Positions 26,140 to 36,328 are shown, counted from the first letter of the stretch. The stretch is 47,532 bases of DNA from Allorhizocola rhizosphaerae (GCF_003426775.1 NZ_QJUG01000042.1:1-47532), one strand, 5' to 3'. Made by a program: numbers and translations. Notes: generated by a model not told the origin, from the sequence alone.

Positions 26140-27969
26140 ATGCCAGTCTTGCGCTCCCGGACATCCACCCATGGTCGCACCATGGCCGGTGCGCGTGCCC
26201 TCTGGCGCGCGACCGGGATGACCGACTCCGATTTCGGCAAGCCCATCGTGGCGATCGCCAACAGCTACACGCAGTTCGTGCCCGGACATGTGCACCTAAA
26301 AAACCTAGGTGACTTGGTCTCCGAGGCGATCACCGAGGCGGGCGGCGTGGGGCGCGAGTTCAACACGATCGCCGTCGATGACGGGATCGCGATGGGCCAC
26401 GGCGGCATGCTCTACTCGCTGCCGAGCCGCGAGCTGATCGCCGACGCGGTGGAATACATGGTCAACGCCCACTGCGCCGACGCGCTGGTGTGCATCTCCA
26501 ACTGCGACAAGATCACGCCGGGCATGCTGCTCGCCGCGCTGCGCCTCAACATCCCCACGGTCTTCGTGTCCGGCGGGCCGATGGAGTCGGGCAAGGCGGT
26601 GGGCCGCAAGCTCGACCTCGTCGATGCGATGGTGGCGGCGTCAACCGAGTCCGTTTCGGACAGTGACCTCGACGCCATCGAGAAGGCCGCCTGCCCGACG
26701 TGCGGCTCATGCTCGGGCATGTTCACGGCCAACTCGATGAACTGCTTGACCGAGGCCATCGGGCTGGCGTTGCCCGGCAACGGTTCCACGCTGGCGACGC
26801 ACGCCGCCCGCAAGGATCTGTTCGTCCAGGCGGGCACGCTCATCGTCGACCTGTGCAAGCGCTACTACGAGCACGACGACGAGTCGGTGCTGCCGCTGGC
26901 CATCGCCACCCGTGCCGCGTTCGAAAACGCCGTGGCGCTCGATGTCGCGATGGGCGGCTCGACCAACACTGTGCTGCACCTGCTGGCCGCGGCCCGCGAG
27001 GCGGGGCTCGACTTCGGCGTGGAAGACATCGACGCCATCTCGCGGCGGGTGCCGTGCGTGGCCAAGGTCGCGCCCAACAGCCAAAAATTCCACATGGAAG
27101 ACGTGCACCGCGCGGGCGGCATCCCGGCCATCCTCGGCGAGCTCGACCGCGCCGGCCTGCTCAACCGCGAGGTCCACGCGGTCCACGCGCCGTCGCTCAC
27201 GCAGTGGTTGGCGGAGTGGGACATCCGCGGCGGCAGCGCGTCATCGGTGGCGTTCGAGTTGTTCAAGGCCGCGCCCGGCGGCGTGCGGACCACCCAGCCG
27301 TTCAGCACCACCAACCAGTGGTCCACGTTGGACCTCGACGACGCCAACGGGTGCATCCACAGCGTCGCCAACGCCTACACCAAAGACGGCGGCCTCGCCA
27401 TCCTGCACGGCAACCTGGCGCCCGAGGGCTGTGTGGTCAAGACCGCCGGCGTCCCCGACGATTGCCTCACGTTCACCGGCCCGGCTCGTGTCTTCGAGTC
27501 GCAGGAGGACGCGGTCTCCGCCATCCTCGCGGGCAAAATCGTCGCGGGCGACGTGGTCGTCATCCGCTACGAGGGCCCCAAGGGCGGTCCGGGCATGCAG
27601 GAGATGCTCTACCCCACCTCGTTCCTCAAGGGCCGTGGGTTGGGCCAGGCGTGCGCGCTCATCACCGATGGCCGGTTCTCGGGCGGGACGAGCGGCCTGT
27701 CCATCGGCCACATCTCGCCCGAAGCCGCGGGCGGCGGCCTGATCGCGCTCATCGAGGACGGCGACACCATCGCCATCGACATCCCGGCGCGCACCCTGAC
27801 CCTCGACGTGCCACAGTCCACCCTGGACGAGCGGCGCATCGCCCAGGACAAGCGCGACCGCCCCTACACCCCGGTCGACCGCCAGCGCCCAGTGAGCGCG
27901 GCCCTGCGCGCCTACGCCAGCATGGCCACCTCCGCCAGCGACGGCGCCTACCGCCGCGTCCCCGACTAA
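26140..27969 (+). CDS. ilvD: Dihydroxy-acid dehydratase
   Basis: Fe-S enzyme that dehydrates 2,3-dihydroxy-isovalerate or -methylvalerate to the 2-keto acids of Val/Leu/Ile. 609 residues, normal for the IlvD/Edd family. Cluster cysteines are visible in [13 protein letters not shown] and [63 protein letters not shown] and the catalytic-serine region of the C-terminal block are present. ATG 26140 fits the family N-terminus ([12 protein letters not shown]). It stands apart from ilvBNC on the opposite strand and is presumably controlled separately. Confidence 0.97.
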   Translation: MPVLRSRTSTHGRTMAGARALWRATGMTDSDFGKPIVAIANSYTQFVPGHVHLKNLGDLVSEAITEAGGVGREFNTIAVDDGIAMGHGGMLYSLPSRELIADAVEYMVNAHCADALVCISNCDKITPGMLLAALRLNIPTVFVSGGPMESGKAVGRKLDLVDAMVAASTESVSDSDLDAIEKAACPTCGSCSGMFTANSMNCLTEAIGLALPGNGSTLATHAARKDLFVQAGTLIVDLCKRYYEHDDESVLPLAIATRAAFENAVALDVAMGGSTNTVLHLLAAAREAGLDFGVEDIDAISRRVPCVAKVAPNSQKFHMEDVHRAGGIPAILGELDRAGLLNREVHAVHAPSLTQWLAEWDIRGGSASSVAFELFKAAPGGVRTTQPFSTTNQWSTLDLDDANGCIHSVANAYTKDGGLAILHGNLAPEGCVVKTAGVPDDCLTFTGPARVFESQEDAVSAILAGKIVAGDVVVIRYEGPKGGPGMQEMLYPTSFLKGRGLGQACALITDGRFSGGTSGLSIGHISPEAAGGGLIALIEDGDTIAIDIPARTLTLDVPQSTLDERRIAQDKRDRPYTPVDRQRPVSAALRAYASMATSASDGAYRRVPD

Positions 27970-28042
27970 GCCGGGCAGCCCCGACAACTCTGTTTGCGCC
28001 CCGGCAGCGCGCCTCTCACGCAGCCGCTGGGTGGGCCCAACC

Positions 28043-28154
28043 CACACGGGGCCCGCCTCGGCCGGCGCCCGCACGGCCGCTGCAGGCGACCTTCCACGCT
28101 GCCGAGGCAGGGGCCCCACTCGCACGGCCCATTTCGGCAGGCGCCCACACGGCC
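28043..28154. repeat. GC-rich imperfect repeat pair after ilvD
   Basis: Two related segments, about 28043-28078 and 28121-28154, share the pattern cacgg…tcggc-ggcgccc-cacggcc with a few changes. The 250 bp between ilvD and the ATPase remnant show nothing else beyond very high GC. Confidence 0.45.
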
Positions 28155-28221
28155 CCTTCGGTGGTCGGGCGGGCGGGCGCCGTCACCCTATGGGTGCAAC
28201 CGCCACAGGCCACGCCACCCG

Positions 28222-28718
28222 GCTCACCGAGCCGGGCCGTGTGTTCGAGATCCGCGCCGTGTGCGAACACCGCATCGACGAGCCGATCCGGCTCGCCGCC
28301 GATCTCACCGTGCGAGAAGGGCCAGAGCTCGATGATCTCCATGCGGCGAGGCATGGCGTCGGGCAGCTGCCGCAGCGCCAACACACGTCCGGAACCAGTA
28401 AGCAGGAAGCGGCCCAGTCTGGGATCCAAGTCGACCGCCAGATTGATAGGCCGGAGCAATCCGGGCGCCAGCTGAATCTCATCGATAATCACCAGCCCTT
28501 CCTGATCGGCGAATCCGGCCGGTCGTCCAGGTCGGCCTGAAGGGTTGCCGGATCATCGAGCAGTCGCGTCGAGGTTTCATCCCGGCCGTGGCGAGTCCGG
28601 TAAGCGTGCTCTTCCCGGCCTGCCGCGCACCGTTGATCAGCACCACGCGAGTATCCTCCAGCGCCTCGGTGACAAGTTGCTGGGCACGACGGGGCCCGAT
28701 GCCAGCGGCAGTGCTCAC
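28222..28718 (-). pseudogene. Broken AAA_14/DUF4143-type ATPase
   Basis: From GTG 28718 the frame carries RRAQQLVTEALEDTRVVLIN, then GARQAGKST (Walker A). It then shifts near 28585 (LLDDPATLQADLDD readable in a second frame) and again near 28515. The third frame resumes GLVIIDEIQLAPGLLRPINL, FLLTGSGRVLAL and the conserved EIIELWPFSHGEI. Homology stops at about 28222, well before the C-terminal nuclease-like DUF4143 part. Two frameshifts and a missing C-terminus make it a relic. This ATPase family is common in mobile or selfish-like gene sets. Confidence 0.85.
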
Positions 28719-28825
28719 ATGGTCATTACGCCCGCAACACACCATGATCAACGGTCAGTTGGCCGCCAGATTCGTGGGCAGTTGGTCGCTGCCTCATCGA
28801 TAAGGTGGTGCGGTGTGGTCGCGGG

Positions 28826-30223
28826 TCAGCCGAAGATGTCAGCAGCCGTTACCACGAGCGTGTCGTCGTCGGTGTGGGTGACGGATTCGCGGGCGCACAC
28901 GGCGTAACGCGGCTCACCGTCGACGGGTAGGCCGCACTCGGCGACCTTGCGCGCCAGCGATCGCACGACCCGGCGCCCGTCCTCCGATCTGGCCCACTTG
29001 GCCTCGCCCACGAGCGCCACCCGGCGGGACTGTCCCATGAGCGCGACGGCGTCCATCTCGCACGGATCCTCCTCCGGCCGCGCCCGCGTCTTCCAGAACC
29101 GTCCAATCTCGACGACGGGCTCCGGGAGTTCCAGCTCGTCCACCACGCGTACGAGGTGCGCCCGGAAGGCCTCCTCCCACCGGTCGCCCATGAACTGGTC
29201 GAACCGGTGCTCCATGTCGCGCACCACCTGCTTGCCGAGCCCCTGGGTGATGGCTGTGCGATGCGGCTCGACGACGCCGAGCCAGAAGGCCAGGAAGTTG
29301 TCCGCTACCCGGTAGAGCACCTTGCGGCTGTCGACCGTGGATCCCACCGGCGACATGCGCACCACGAGGTCGAGCTCCTGAGTGGCCTGCAGGACGCGGG
29401 TCGGGTCGGTGCCCAGCGCGTTTTTCAGCTCGGCGAAGCGCGCGTTGCCGCTCGCGATGGCGCGCAGAAGCCTGCCCGGCAACCGCTGCCGACCCCCGCC
29501 GGGGAAGTCCTCGGTGGACAACACCAGATCGCCCTCGTTGAGCAGCAGGGCCTGTTCGCTGCCGAACAGGCGGGCCAGGTTGCCGCGCAGGTCGTCTGCC
29601 GGGTCCCACAGGCTGAGGTAGAACGGCATGCCGCCGCAGACACCCCACGCCCGCGCCCGGTCGGCGGCTGCCATGCCGGGCAGCATTCTGGCGCTCTCAT
29701 GTGGTGTGAACGGCTGCAACCGCAGCCGCAGCGTCGCCCGCCCGTAAAGCGGCGCACGCTCCTGCTGCAGCTGCTCCATGGTGCGGACTGCCGAGCCGCA
29801 CAGCAGCAGCCTGAGTTTCGAGTCTCCCATGCGCTCCCAGATTGCCCGCAGCCCGCTGGCGAATGCCGGATCGGCGGCGAGCAGCTCCGGTACCTCATCG
29901 ATGACAAAGAGCAGTGGCTCGCGGTCGGCGGCGGCGGCGAGGGTGTCGAAAAGGTCGTCCCAGTCCACGAACGGGCGCTGCGTCGGATCGCGCCGCCCGA
30001 CCTTGATGACCCTGGCCACGGCGGCGCTGACCGCAGTGAGCTCCTGCGCGACCGGCCGGTTGCGGGCCACGTGGAAGACGCTGCGCCGCCCCGCCCCCCA
30101 ATGGCTCAGCAAAAACGACTTGCCGACCCGGCGGCGCCCCCAGACGATGCCCAGTTGCGCGCCGGGCCGGCGCCACCAGTCGTCCAAGGCGGCGAGTTCG
30201 GCTTCGCGATTGGTGAAGGACAT
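28826..30223 (-). CDS. ATPase with archaeal-ATPase/DUF234-type architecture
   Basis: 465 residues from ATG 30223; ATG 30232 is an alternative. The N-terminus (NREAELAALDDWWRRPGAQL) leads to Walker A in WGRRRVGKSFLL (~30-40) and Walker B in LLFVIDEVPELL (~105-115). A sensor-like LLLCGSAVRTME and an arginine region follow. A winged-helix part (~255-310, LLRAIASGNARFAELKNALG) leads to a C-terminal DUF234/nuclease-like domain with E/D…EAKW residues (CEMDAVALMGQSRRVALVGEAKW), resembling a PD-(D/E)XK core. Partner and target are unknown. A 16-bp palindromic repeat array lies directly upstream of its start and may be its binding site (inference). Confidence 0.85.
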   Translation of the reverse strand: MSFTNREAELAALDDWWRRPGAQLGIVWGRRRVGKSFLLSHWGAGRRSVFHVARNRPVAQELTAVSAAVARVIKVGRRDPTQRPFVDWDDLFDTLAAAADREPLLFVIDEVPELLAADPAFASGLRAIWERMGDSKLRLLLCGSAVRTMEQLQQERAPLYGRATLRLRLQPFTPHESARMLPGMAAADRARAWGVCGGMPFYLSLWDPADDLRGNLARLFGSEQALLLNEGDLVLSTEDFPGGGRQRLPGRLLRAIASGNARFAELKNALGTDPTRVLQATQELDLVVRMSPVGSTVDSRKVLYRVADNFLAFWLGVVEPHRTAITQGLGKQVVRDMEHRFDQFMGDRWEEAFRAHLVRVVDELELPEPVVEIGRFWKTRARPEEDPCEMDAVALMGQSRRVALVGEAKWARSEDGRRVVRSLARKVAECGLPVDGEPRYAVCARESVTHTDDDTLVVTAADIFG

Positions 30224-30244
30224 GTGCCGCACCCCCCGGCCAAC

Positions 30245-30317
30245 GTAGGCTACGTGACATGTAGCCTACATGTCACGTAGCCTACATGTCACGTAGCCTA
30301 CATGTCATGTAGCCTAC
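30245..30317. repeat. 16-bp palindromic repeat array upstream of the ATPase gene
   Basis: Five copies of the near-palindromic 9-mer GTAGSCTAC start at 30245, 30261, 30277, 30293 and 30309, exactly 16 bp apart. They are separated by GTGACAT or ATGTCAC/T. The first is inverted relative to the rest, so 30245-30264 and 30266-30285 form a perfect 20-bp inverted repeat around one base. The array begins 22 bp before the ATPase start and its last copy overlaps the mauE stop. The layout suggests cooperative protein binding sites. Confidence 0.92.
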
Positions 30318-30841
30318 GGACGGCTGGCGGGTTTGAAGAGGTACACGATGTCGTCAAGCATCACCACGAGGCCGCCGATAACCAGGCCGGCTACAGCGGG
30401 TGCCAGGGTGGCGGCGAGGTTCAACGGCCCGCCGGCCGAAAGCAAGCCCACCACCGCGACCGCGATGAGGAACGTGTTGCGTGCCACGTGATGCCAGCCC
30501 AGCGGCGCGGCCGTGCGGCCGAAGCACTGGCACGGCGCATTGTTCCCGCGCCGCAGCGAGAGCGCGATCGCCCCGGCGAACGCCGCCAGCACGACAGCGG
30601 CAAGGGCCAGGCCGATCCGCCCGGCTGTCCACAGTGGGGTGAGGACGAGGATGACGATGGCGATCTCGGCGGTAACGGAGGCGGCGGCGACGGGCCCGGC
30701 CCACCGGGACGGGATCACCTTCATGCGCCGCAACGATTGCACGAACGCCTGATAGGCCGAACCGCCGGAGAGCTTGCCCACCACCGCCGCCAGGAAGACC
30801 ACACCGATCAAGATCCGGCATGCGACGGCGACGTATTCCAT
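30314..30841 (-). CDS. MauE/DoxX-like membrane protein
   Basis: 175 residues, four or five transmembrane segments. It opens YVAVACRILIGVVFLAAVVGKLSG with the family's F…GK-L signature. A NNAPCQCFGR motif sits mid-protein before the last helices; a CxCFG cysteine pair is conserved in MauE-type proteins, which work with a thioredoxin-like partner in disulfide chemistry or electron transfer. A redoxin gene precedes it on the same strand, in keeping with that role. Its very strong ribosome site (GGAGGTGAT) is enclosed in a hairpin. The stop codon overlaps the repeat array. Confidence 0.85.
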   Translation of the reverse strand: MEYVAVACRILIGVVFLAAVVGKLSGGSAYQAFVQSLRRMKVIPSRWAGPVAAASVTAEIAIVILVLTPLWTAGRIGLALAAVVLAAFAGAIALSLRRGNNAPCQCFGRTAAPLGWHHVARNTFLIAVAVVGLLSAGGPLNLAATLAPAVAGLVIGGLVVMLDDIVYLFKPASRP

Positions 30842-30844
30842 CGG

Positions 30845-30885
30845 ATCACCTCCCCTGCAGCGCGGCTGCGCGTCGCAGGGGTGAT
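30845..30885 (-). promoter_or_regulatory. Hairpin masking the mauE ribosome binding site
   Basis: In the minus-strand RNA, AUCACCCCUGC (30875-30885) pairs with GCAGGGGAGGUGAU (30845-30858, one bulged base), which contains the Shine-Dalgarno sequence 3 nt before AUG. The loop has its own GCGC/GCGC mini-stem. It could act as a translational gate, or as a terminator after the redoxin gene. Confidence 0.65.
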
Positions 30886-30944
30886 GAAAGAGCCGGGGTA
30901 CCGGAGCATCGCGGAGGAATTCGGCGCATGCCGGGACACTAACA

Positions 30945-31514
30945 TCAATCGGGCTCGTTGCCTTGCCTCCATTTGATCGAGCAGCCGATGCTCGGGTAGT
31001 GCGGCTCGGGCACGGCCTTTCCGGCCAGCACGGCGTCGGCCGCCGCGCGCAGCGACTCTCCCGTCACCGGGACCGTCCCTTTTGGACGCGAGTCGTCGAA
31101 CTGCCCGCGGTAAGCGAGCTTGCGCTGCGCGTCGTAGAGGAAGAAGTCGGGCGTGCACGCGGCCCGGTAGGCCAGCGCCACCTGCTGCGACTCGTCGTAG
31201 AGGTATTCGAACGGGAAGCCCGCCCGCTTGATCTGGTCCACGAGGCGCTCCGGTGCGTCCTCCGGATAGTTGATCACATCATTGGCGGAGATCGCGACCG
31301 TCGCCAGGCCACGCGCCTGATAGTCGGCGGCGAACTCGGCGAACCCGGACTCGACATGGCGGACATACGGGCAGTGGTTGGACAGGAAGGCGACAAGTAG
31401 AGCGGGCGCCTCCGCGAAATCGCTGAGCGACACGAGCGCGTTGGTGGTCACGGATGGGAGGGCGAAATCTGGGGCTGGGGAGCCAAGCTCCACCATGACT
31501 GAGTTCACGGCCAT
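30945..31514 (-). CDS. Redoxin / thioredoxin-family protein
   Basis: 189 residues with the thioredoxin fold of the AhpC/TSA-redoxin group. It shows GSPAPDFALPSVTTNALVSL, FLSNHCPYVRHVESGFAEFA and ATVAISANDVINYPEDAPER. The active site is a single Cys (NHCPYV) rather than CxxC, usual for this stand-alone family. The C-terminal YPSIGCSIKW contributes a second conserved Cys. ATG 31514 is used; ATG 31496 (MVELGSPAPDF) is possible and neither has a clear ribosome site. No signal peptide, so it is probably cytoplasmic. It precedes mauE and is divergent from glyA. Confidence 0.87.
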   Translation of the reverse strand: MAVNSVMVELGSPAPDFALPSVTTNALVSLSDFAEAPALLVAFLSNHCPYVRHVESGFAEFAADYQARGLATVAISANDVINYPEDAPERLVDQIKRAGFPFEYLYDESQQVALAYRAACTPDFFLYDAQRKLAYRGQFDDSRPKGTVPVTGESLRAAADAVLAGKAVPEPHYPSIGCSIKWRQGNEPD

Positions 31515-31529
31515 ACGGTTAGTATCACG

Positions 31530-31613
31530 TTTGACGACGCGACTGGCGCATGGGTGGGGTTAACCACCGGGAAGCGAAACGTCCGCGCACCGCGCGCCTG
31601 GGTGCCGGCTTTG
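31530..31613 (+). promoter_or_regulatory. ZTP (pfl) riboswitch upstream of glyA
   Basis: The conserved blocks of the pfl motif are present in order: CGCGACTGGCG (31537-31547), GGGTGGGGTTAACCACCGGGAAGC (31552-31574, hairpin with the GGGAAGC signature) and CGCGCGCCTGGGTGCCGG (31591-31608), the conserved pseudoknot CCTGGG element. It lies 20 nt before the glyA start. ZTP riboswitches sense the folate-stress signal ZMP/ZTP and commonly control glyA and other folate or purine genes (established knowledge). Confidence 0.9.
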
Positions 31614-31633
31614 CGACAAGGTTGGAGCCAAGC

Positions 31634-32899
<1,266 letters not shown>

Positions 32900-32906
32900 T
32901 TCCGCG

Positions 32907-32945
32907 GCGGTTGAGGTTGATCACGAAGCGTTCATCCTCAACCGC
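32907..32945 (+). terminator. Hairpin terminator after glyA
   Basis: A perfect 10-bp stem, gcggttgagg/cctcaaccgc, extended by TGA/TCA across one mismatch, starts 8 nt after the stop. There is no T-run. Confidence 0.6.
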
Positions 32946-33022
32946 GCCAAACCGCGGCTTCGCCTGAAGAAACCAGACCCACACGGCCACAGGGCAGGCG
33001 TCCGACCGCCTAGTCTGGTCGC

Positions 33023-33565
33023 ATGACCTTGACGCTTGCCGCGGCCGAGCGCCTGTGGGAGCGGCTGCGGGTGCCGGTCGAGGGTGGGCTCACGGCCGCG
33101 GAGCTGCGCCGTGTCGAGCAGACGTTCGAGTTCAAGTTCAACCCCGACCATTGCTCGCTGCTGTCGGCGGGCCTTCCGGTGGGCGGGCGGTGGCCCAACT
33201 GGCGCGAGCCGGAGTCGGTGCGCGACCGCCTGGACGAGCCGATCGACGGGGTGATCTTCGATGTGGAGGAGAACGGCTTCTGGTTCAAGGGGTGGGGTGC
33301 GCGGCCGCAGGGCACTGCCGAGGCGGTGCGGGCCGCGCGGCGGGAGCTCAAGCGCGCGCCGCGGCTGGTACCCATATATGGCCATAGGTTTGCTCCGGCC
33401 CTGCCGCAATTCGGCCTTCCGGTCTTATCGGTGGTCCAGACGGATGTCGTCGTCTATGGGCAGGATCTTGTCGACTATCTGATTCGGGAGTTCGGCGGTG
33501 GCACGCAAACCCCCGATCAGGCCGGGCCGGTGCAGCATGTGCCCTTCTGGAGCGAACTGACGTAA
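33023..33565 (+). CDS. SUKH-like (SMI1/KNR4-type) protein
   Basis: 180 residues. It shows GLTAAELRRVEQTFEFKFNP near the N-terminus, FDVEENGFWFKGWGARPQG in the middle and LVPIYGHRFAPALPQFGLPV, then LSVVQTDVVVYGQDLVDYL near the end. These are hallmarks of a common actinobacterial family related to SMI1/KNR4 (SUKH), some members of which are immunity proteins. No toxin or polymorphic-toxin gene lies beside it, so an immunity role is not supported here. The start ATG 33023 fits the family N-terminus; the ribosome site is weak. Confidence 0.75.
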   Translation: MTLTLAAAERLWERLRVPVEGGLTAAELRRVEQTFEFKFNPDHCSLLSAGLPVGGRWPNWREPESVRDRLDEPIDGVIFDVEENGFWFKGWGARPQGTAEAVRAARRELKRAPRLVPIYGHRFAPALPQFGLPVLSVVQTDVVVYGQDLVDYLIREFGGGTQTPDQAGPVQHVPFWSELT

Positions 33566-33629
33566 ATGCGTCGGCACCATCGCTTCGACACATGGCAATA
33601 TCACACTGCCTGCATGCCTCAGATCTCCT

Positions 33630-33986
33630 TGCCCAGACGCAATCTTCTGGTATCGGGTCGAGCGCGTGGGATCCGTATTCGAGCGCATACGTGCCAGGCG
33701 CGTACGGCAATTTCCTCATCGCCGAGATGGACACGGGCGGCGCGCTCGTCGCGAGCGCCCCGGCCCCACACCGCGTTCATCAACCAGAACGCGGTGTAGG
33801 GCATGGGCGGACGCGCACCCGGTTTCGCCCGCTCGGGCGGCATGCCCGGCACGGCCAGCCTTGCCGTCTCGCGAGGAGACGGCATCGACTGGGTTTTACA
33901 TCTCAATTCGATCGATGGGCGCGGACACCGAATGGAACCAGCTTTCCAGCGATCTGACCACCGCCATCGACGCCGCCGGGTTCTAA
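33630..33986 (+). pseudogene. Remnant of a serine beta-lactamase-family hydrolase (C-terminal part)
   Basis: Reads across three frames. The first is SSAWDPYSSAYVPGAYGNFL, then IAEMDTGGALVASAP. After a shift near 33770 comes HTAFINQNAV, an in-frame TAG (33797-33799, probably once Tyr), then GMGGRAPGFARSGGMPGTAS and GDGIDWVLHLNS. After a second shift near 33905 comes EWNQLSSDLTTAIDAAGF and a stop at 33984-33986. GG-x-PGT and the IDW-LNS tail match the C-terminus of serine-hydrolase/penicillin-binding families. No N-terminal catalytic part is present. Confidence 0.7.
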
Positions 33987-34000
33987 AACTCAGAAGCGAC

Positions 34001-34045
34001 CGCTCACTAATCGTCTGCTCGGTAATCGACCGCTCAGTAATCGAC
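34001..34045. repeat. Three 15-bp tandem repeats at the 3' end of the Ig-like gene
   Basis: Units 34001-34015, 34016-34030 and 34031-34045 share the pattern ygctcrntaatcgwc. A degraded fourth unit precedes them. The third unit contains the stop codon of the minus-strand gene, so that gene's terminal Val-Asp-Tyr-stop is copied outside it. Confidence 0.75.
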
Positions 34046-35808
34046 CGTGATCGTTCTGGATCCGCTCGCCGGGATCCAGAACGGTTGCGCGTCAAGGAAA
34101 TCATCCCCGCCGACCCAGCGCTGCTCCCCATCCCTCGGCGTGATGAGCAGCTTGACCAGTTGCGGGCCGACCAGACCCATGGTCACACTGTCGCCCGGTA
34201 GGCCGCCCGCGCCGCCCATGAAATCGCCGGTGATGGCGTTGAGCGCGACGATCGAGTCGATCCCCGCCGGCACGCCTCGCACCTTGACCGTCACGGCGAC
34301 CGCCGGGCGGAAGCGGAAGTCGAACGTCGTGGTGGCACCGGCATTCACCTTGACGGCACGCGCAAGATGCCGATTGCCCACCTGGCCGCTCCACTGCGAC
34401 GCCTGGTCCCACGCATTGAACAGCAGCGGCCAATCATAAGGGCCGAGGAAATCTATCGTGTACCGGCCATCGGCCGTCACCGGCACGCCGAGTTCATTCC
34501 CGCGAAGGGATGACCCACGAGCACGCCGACCCGGCCGTTGCGCGGGAGCTGACCGTCCGGTGTGGACACCTGGCCGGTGATGGTGCCGGGGCGATCGAGC
34601 CGGATGACCGGGCCGGCAACGGTTTGGCCCGTGCCGACACGGACGGATTGGGCCAGCAGCTGCCGTCCCGTGCCGCCGTCCGCGCCCACCCATTGCGAGC
34701 CGTAGTCGGGCGAGGTGCCGAATCGGGGTTTGGTGGCGAACAGCTGATACGTGCCGGCGTGCAGCCAGCCGATGCGCAGATTGCCTGACTCGTCGGTGAG
34801 CTCACCGCAGAGGCTGTCCGGTACCACAGCGTCGGTCAAAGTCATGGCGGCGACGCAGAAGTTGGGCACCGGAGCGCCGGTCGCGGCGTCGACCACTCGC
34901 ACGGTGATAAACGATTGCGGCTCAAGTGCGGCCGCCAAGTGACCCTGCTGGCCCGCGGTGAGCGTGACCCGCGTCCGCGACTGGAAGTAGCCCTCGGCGA
35001 ACACCTCGGCCTCATGCGTGCCGGCCTGAATGCCGTCGATCACCAACTCGCTGGTATCAGTGGACTCGTACCTCTGCCCGATGGACACGTTGAAGGAGGT
35101 CAGCCGTGCGCCGGTGTGCGAATCGGTCGCCGTCACGCGCACGCTGGTGCGGGCAAGCGCCGTGTCGTTGACGGTCGTCGTCGTGTTCGGCGCGACCGTC
35201 ACCACGTCGGCTGTCGCCACGCCCACCTTGCCGTAGGCGTGCTGCGAGATCACATTCCCGTGGGAGAAATGGACCTGGTACCGGCTGGCGAACACCCCGT
35301 CGATGCGCCAACTGCCGTTGGCGTCGGTCTGGGTGCCGGGGAACGATTCCCCGTCCAGATCACGGACGCTGACCCGGGCGCCGGCGAGCGGCGACCCGTC
35401 GAAGTCCACGAACCTGCCCGCGAGGTTTCCCTGCGGCAACAGCGTCTCGTTCACCACCGTGGCTTCGCCCTCGCGCACGGCGAACACTTGGGCGAGCCGG
35501 TTGAACCGCTGCTGCGGCACGTATTGGCGCACGCTCGCGACCGGCTCCACCATAATCGTGTAGTCGCCGGCAGGGACCGCGCTGAACGCGTAGGTGCCGT
35601 CGCTGCTCGTGCTCCCCCTGAGCCAGGGTCCACCGGCGCGTTGCGCGGTAACCGCGATGTTGCCCGCGGGCTCGCCGGTGTGCGTCACCACCCGCCCGGT
35701 CAAGCTGCCGGAGGCCGATGCCGCGTGCGCTGTCGCCGCCGCAGTGGTTGCGGCGGCCAGCGCGAGCACTGCCAGCAGCGCCAACGGTCGCCATGTCTGT
35801 CGGATCAT
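34034..35808 (-). pseudogene. Secreted Ig-like/carboxypeptidase-regulatory repeat protein, one frameshift
   Basis: The first 443-residue frame from ATG 35808 has a signal peptide (RPLALLAVLALAAATTAAATAHA). Successive beta-sandwich repeats of the carboxypeptidase regulatory-like type follow (GSLTGRVVTHTGEPAGNIAV, GNLAGRFVDFDGSPLAGARV, TITGQVSTPDGQLPRNGR). It ends early at 34477. The sense continues in another frame (NELGVPVTADGRYTIDFLGP) down to 34034, ending FWIPASGSRTITVDY. The shift lies near 34495-34505. The restored protein would be about 590 residues, exported, probably surface or matrix associated. It is either a recent mutation or a sequencing error, because both halves still look selected. 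Confidence 0.85.
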
Positions 35809-35923
35809 CCCATCCGTCCTTCATCGAGTCACGAAGGCGGGTCTCCCCCCGCTATCCATCGACGCGAATGGTAGTAATGCTCGGCAACCATTGGCTCGCT
35901 GCGCATTCAGGAATCCACGAGGG

Positions 35924-36328
35924 TTAGTTGTTCCCCATGATGTTCACCAGGAACGAGCCGCAGCAGCACAGCACGATCACGGCCGCGAGCACGCCGTACA
36001 GAACATACGCGGCCGTCAGGCCCGGGTGCTTCTGCGGCTCGAACCCGATCGCGCCGCTGCCGAACGCCCACACCGGCGCCGAGTAGTGAATCGTCGGCGC
36101 GAACTGAGTGTTGTCAACGACAATCGTGGCCGAGCCGAACTTCCACAGATACGGCACCCAGATCTCGATCTGGTGCGTGCCGAGCGGGGCGGGAATCGCG
36201 TTCTCGCCCCACTTGAGGGCGATCTGATGCCCGTTGATAGTGGCCTTCGGCGAAAACAGCGCCAGCATGAAGGCCATCCAGTGATACTTCGTGAAAATAC
36301 GCAGGTATCCACTTTGAGGGGTAGTCAC
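35924..36328 (-). CDS. Small C-terminally anchored membrane protein, unknown function
   Basis: 134 residues. A mostly beta-type N-terminal part (FTKYHWMAFMLALFSPKATI…GTHQIEIWVPYLWKFGSATI) precedes one transmembrane segment near residues 105-128 (YVLYGVLAAVIVLCCCGSFL) with a CCC triplet. The tail is very short. I do not recognise the family; similar short proteins occur in other actinobacteria. The ATG 36328 start lies 19 bp from the start of a truncated NUDIX gene on the other strand. Codon use is normal. Confidence 0.7.
   Translation of the reverse strand: MTTPQSGYLRIFTKYHWMAFMLALFSPKATINGHQIALKWGENAIPAPLGTHQIEIWVPYLWKFGSATIVVDNTQFAPTIHYSAPVWAFGSGAIGFEPQKHPGLTAAYVLYGVLAAVIVLCCCGSFLVNIMGNN

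Noticed and set aside
30245-30317. Possible CRISPR array
   Set aside because: Repeats are 9 bp and palindromic with 7-bp near-constant spacers. There are no variable spacers and no cas genes.
33023-33565. Immunity gene of a polymorphic toxin system
   Set aside because: A SUKH-like fold alone is weak evidence, and no toxin, WXG100 or secretion gene lies nearby.
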